Source of the DNA: Acidobacteriota bacterium
Lineage (GTDB): Bacteria; Acidobacteriota; Vicinamibacteria; Vicinamibacterales; UBA2999
Direction of reading: 5' to 3'
DNA: 24,879 nucleotides
Assembly: GCA_947465645.1 (NCBI GenBank)
Contig: CANIBQ010000073.1
Location: 1 to 24,879, forward strand
Shown piece by piece: positions 22,511-24,879 of this stretch (the first letter of the stretch is position 1; the number at the start of each line of letters is the position of its first letter). A program made the translations under genes and the position numbers. The notes below the pieces were generated by a model. It saw nothing but the letters and a program-made list of their open reading frames with translations. It was not told the origin of the DNA and did not search any database.

Positions 22511-23968
22511 ATGAAGATTGGAATGATCTCGCTCGGCTGCCCGAAGAACCTCGTCGACTCCGAGGTCATGCTCGGGCTCGCGCAGCAGGCCGGGCATCAG
22601 CTCACCCGGGACGCCTCGGACGCCGACGTCCTCGTCGTGAATACCTGCGCGTTCATCGACAAGGCCAGGCAGGAGTCGATCGACGCCATCCTCGAGATGG
22701 CCGAGCACAAGAAGACCGGCAAGTGCCGGACGCTGGTCGTGACAGGGTGCATGGCGGAGCGCTACCGCGACGAGCTGCGCGCCGAGATTCCGGAGATCGA
22801 CGCCGTGCTTGGCACGGGCGAGGTTCCGGAGATCGTTGCGGCTCTCGGCGGGCCCGCCGGGTCCGCTTCCGCCTTCGCTCACGCTACGGCGGACACGTCG
22901 CGAAACCCGGCCTACGTGCAGCTGCTGCGCTCGAACGGCGAACCCGTCGCACCGTCGCACCCTCCCACCGTCGCACCCTCGCACCCTCGCACCCTCGCGC
23001 CGGTCCTCCCGACGTATATCTACGACGCCGACACGCCCCGGCTGCTGGCCACGCCCCGCCATTACGCGTATGTGAAGATCGCCGAAGGCTGCGACTACAA
23101 GTGCGCCTTCTGCATCATCCCTACGCTGCGCGGCAGGTACCGCAGCCGGCCGGCCGATTCCATCGTCCGCGAGGCGGAGATGCTCGCGGCGGGCGGGGTA
23201 AAAGAACTGCTCCTCATCTCGCAGGACACGAGCTTCTACGGCAACGACCGCGGTGAACGGGGCGCCCTCGCGCGGCTGCTGCGCACGCTGAATCGGGTGG
23301 ACGGCCTCGAGTGGATCCGGATGCTGTACCTCTACCCGACGACGATTGGCGACGACGTGCTCGACGCGATGGCCGAAAGCGAGAAAGTGTGCAAGTACAT
23401 CGACCTGCCGCTGCAGCACGCCTCTGACGCCGTCCTGAAGCGGATGAAGCGCCCGGGCACGCGCGCCAGCTACGAGCGCCTCCTCGATCGCATTCGCACG
23501 CGCCTGCCGCATGTGGCCCTGCGGACGACGTTCATCGCCGGGTTCCCGGGCGAGACCGACGCTGAGTTCGAGGAGCTTCAGAGCTTCGTGAAGACGACCG
23601 GCTTCGACCATGTCGGCGTCTTCACCTACTCGGACGAAGTCGGCACCTCCGCCCACGATCTGCCCGACGACGTGCCGGCGGCGACCAAGCGGCGGCGCCA
23701 GTCCCGCCTGATGAGCGCGCAGAAGAAGGTCGTGACCCGTGCACAGAGAAATCGTGTCGGGCAAAAAGTTCGGATGGTCATCGACGGTCCGTCGTCTGAG
23801 CATGAGCTCGTGATTCGGGGCCGGCTGGAAGGCCAGGCACCCGATATTGACGCGGTTGTCTACCTGACGGACTGCGATCCGTCTGAATTTTCGGCCGGCC
23901 GTTTCATCGATGCTGAAATCGTCGGCTCCCGCGAGTACGATCTGGTCGCAAGACCTATCTCAGCCTGA
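22511..23968 (+). CDS. rimO: Ribosomal protein S12 methylthiotransferase RimO
   Basis: The 485-residue radical SAM enzyme methylthiolates a conserved aspartate of ribosomal protein S12. The N-terminal UPF0004 domain shows the three auxiliary-cluster cysteines C10 (SLGCPKN), C46 (VNTCAFID) and C80 (VTGCMAE). The radical SAM cluster is C194-x3-C198-x2-C201 in GCDYKCAFC, and a C-terminal TRAM domain closes the protein (about 420-485). Start 22511 gives the family N-terminus; the upstream in-frame extension overlaps asnS. Between about residues 114 and 168 an unusual Ala/Pro/Ser-rich insertion separates the first two domains and is encoded by repeat-like DNA. No key residue is lost. Confidence 0.95.
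   Translation: MKIGMISLGCPKNLVDSEVMLGLAQQAGHQLTRDASDADVLVVNTCAFIDKARQESIDAILEMAEHKKTGKCRTLVVTGCMAERYRDELRAEIPEIDAVLGTGEVPEIVAALGGPAGSASAFAHATADTSRNPAYVQLLRSNGEPVAPSHPPTVAPSHPRTLAPVLPTYIYDADTPRLLATPRHYAYVKIAEGCDYKCAFCIIPTLRGRYRSRPADSIVREAEMLAAGGVKELLLISQDTSFYGNDRGERGALARLLRTLNRVDGLEWIRMLYLYPTTIGDDVLDAMAESEKVCKYIDLPLQHASDAVLKRMKRPGTRASYERLLDRIRTRLPHVALRTTFIAGFPGETDAEFEELQSFVKTTGFDHVGVFTYSDEVGTSAHDLPDDVPAATKRRRQSRLMSAQKKVVTRAQRNRVGQKVRMVIDGPSSEHELVIRGRLEGQAPDIDAVVYLTDCDPSEFSAGRFIDAEIVGSREYDLVARPISA
22947..23002. repeat. Octamer tandem repeat within rimO
   Basis: Seven tandem 8-base units close to TCGCACCC occupy 22947-23002 without interruption. Because 8 is not a multiple of 3, the encoded peptide repeats every eight residues (VAPSHPPT, VAPSHPRT). 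It lies in the linker between the UPF0004 and radical SAM domains. Confidence 0.88.
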
Positions 23969-24051
23969 GTTTCCCCACTGTCGAGTCGTTGCCTGTAACT
24001 GCAGCGGCGTGATAGGCTTAAAGGTCGCACCTATACGGAGTCGTACTCCAG

Positions 24052-24078
24052 GTGGGCTCGTGCCCACTTTTTTTATTT
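24052..24078 (+). promoter_or_regulatory. rimP leader hairpin with T-tract (putative attenuator)
   Basis: GTGGGC (24052-24057), a TCGT loop and GCCCAC (24062-24067) are followed by seven T, A and TTT, with the GTG start of rimP immediately after. This is the layout of the rimP leader predicted in many bacteria as a premature terminator controlling the rimP-nusA-infB operon. The position, abutting the start codon, implies attenuation or a role in translation initiation. A possible promoter, TTGCCT-N18-TAGGCT, lies at 23989-24018. Confidence 0.7.
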
Positions 24079-24555
24079 GTGGAGCCGCTGGAGCACATTC
24101 GGACGATCGCGGCGCGCGTGGCCGCCTCTCGCGGGCTGGAGATCTGGGACATCCAGAGCCGGCGCGAGGCAGTCGGCCACGTGGTACGTGTATTCATCGA
24201 CCGGCCGGGCCCCGCGGCGACGCCGGAGGAGAGCGTCAGCATCGAGGACTGTGCCGAGGTCAACCGCGAGCTGAGCACGATCCTCGACGTCGAGGATCCG
24301 CTCCCCTTCGCGTACACGCTCGAGGTGTCGTCGCCGGGGCTCGATCGGCCGCTGCGCGACGCAAGGGACTACCGGCGCTTCAGTGGACGGCTTGCGAAGC
24401 TCGTCGTCAGCGAGGCGGTCGACAATCAGAAGGCGTTCGAGGGTCATCTCCGGGGAGTCGAAGGAGATGACGTGCTGCTCGAGGCGCCGAACGGACGGAC
24501 GCACCGCCTGCCGCTGCGGCTCATCACGCGCGGCCGGTTAGAAGTGGAATTCTAA
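24079..24555 (+). CDS. rimP: Ribosome maturation factor RimP
   Basis: The 158-residue protein is needed for 30S subunit assembly. The N-terminal alpha/beta domain shows GLEIWDIQSRREAVGHVVRV (about 21-40) and DRPG, then SIEDCAEVNRELSTILDVED, the core motif EVSSPGLDRPLRDARDYRRF and a C-terminal SH3-like barrel. The GTG at 24079 is chosen because it begins VEPLEHIRTIAARV, where family similarity starts; an in-frame GTG at 24052 would begin inside the leader hairpin. There is no room for a normal ribosome binding site since the T-tract precedes the start. nusA follows six bases after its stop. Confidence 0.92.
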   Translation: MEPLEHIRTIAARVAASRGLEIWDIQSRREAVGHVVRVFIDRPGPAATPEESVSIEDCAEVNRELSTILDVEDPLPFAYTLEVSSPGLDRPLRDARDYRRFSGRLAKLVVSEAVDNQKAFEGHLRGVEGDDVLLEAPNGRTHRLPLRLITRGRLEVEF

Positions 24556-24560
24556 AAACT

Positions 24561-24879
24561 ATGCAGCACAACCCGTTGATGCAGACAATCGAGGCCCTCG
24601 CCAAGGAAAAAGGCATCGAGCCCGAGATGATCATCACCGCGATCGAGGACGCCGTCCTCACCGCGTCGCGTAAGTACTACAAGACGACGGAGAACCTGAA
24701 GACCCGGTTCAACCAGGAGACCGGCCAGGTCGACCTGTTCGCCGCCAAGCAGATCGTCAACGAAGTGACGAACCCGGCGACCGAGATTTCGCTGAAGGAG
24801 GCGCAGGAGCTCTACGGCGAGGAAGCGGAAGTCGACATGGAGATCGAGTTCCCCAAGCGCACCGACGTGCTGGGCCGCA
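24561..24879 (+). CDS. nusA: Transcription termination/antitermination factor NusA (5' part)
   Basis: The frame from ATG 24561 runs to the window edge, giving 106 residues. It begins MQHNPLMQTIEALAKEKGIE, followed by MIITAIEDAVLTASRKYY, the standard NusA N-terminal domain that contacts RNA polymerase. Then come QVDLFAAKQIVNEVTNPATE and a run of acidic residues. The S1, KH and AR2-type domains lie outside the window. The rimP-nusA order is the conserved bacterial one. No strong ribosome binding site is seen; translation is probably coupled to rimP six bases upstream. Confidence 0.93.
   Translation, partial: MQHNPLMQTIEALAKEKGIEPEMIITAIEDAVLTASRKYYKTTENLKTRFNQETGQVDLFAAKQIVNEVTNPATEISLKEAQELYGEEAEVDMEIEFPKRTDVLGR

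Overview
The window is high-GC bacterial chromosome, most likely from an Acidobacteriota member (Vicinamibacteria-like). This rests on a 698-residue protein with the VWA architecture typical of acidobacterial genomes, several small conserved proteins of the kind found there, and short intergenic repeats common in such genomes. The phylum is inferred from gene content; no rRNA, tRNA or CRISPR array was seen.

Bases 1-5860 form an accessory island. It holds a NucS-type PD-(D/E)XK nuclease domain gene (103-588), a short minus-strand remnant that may be an IS21-family end (610-813), and a compact cassette of a second PD-(D/E)XK nuclease-like protein (997-2052), an Nmad2 protein (2083-2763) and an Nmad3 protein (2760-3608). 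Nmad2 and Nmad3 overlap by four bases. A small unknown gene follows (3646-3918), whose stop codon is the first three bases of an intact IS3-family element (3916-5222). Beyond the IS lies the 3' remnant of an SGNH hydrolase gene. The Nmad2/Nmad3/nuclease cassette is the best candidate for an uncharacterised system: both Nmad proteins show a pattern reminiscent of PUA/EVE-type readers of modified bases, which together with a nuclease suggests modification-linked DNA recognition. That functional reading is inference.

From 5806 onward the region looks like stable chromosome. It contains a zinc-ribbon protein, a cytochrome P460 with a small membrane partner, a convergent RRM RNA-binding protein plus small basic protein, a threonine dehydratase, an alpha-glucan phosphorylase, a zinc-ribbon unknown protein and a secreted unknown protein. 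On the minus strand are the VWA protein and a DUF4870-like membrane protein with a probably damaged 5' end. Then come an M24 peptidase with an HtrA/DegP protease, closed by a very strong terminator, and a tightly coupled CYTH - MurU-like - AmgK-like operon suggestive of cell-wall sugar recycling. The end carries a TIM-barrel sugar isomerase, asparaginyl-tRNA synthetase (minus strand), RimO, and the start of the rimP-nusA operon with a leader hairpin.

Several intergenic gaps hold repeat structures: heptamer arrays at 8700-8811, a long imperfect inverted repeat at 20007-20069 and a clover-like REP structure at 20975-21029. Similar repeat-type DNA appears to have been absorbed in frame into rimO.
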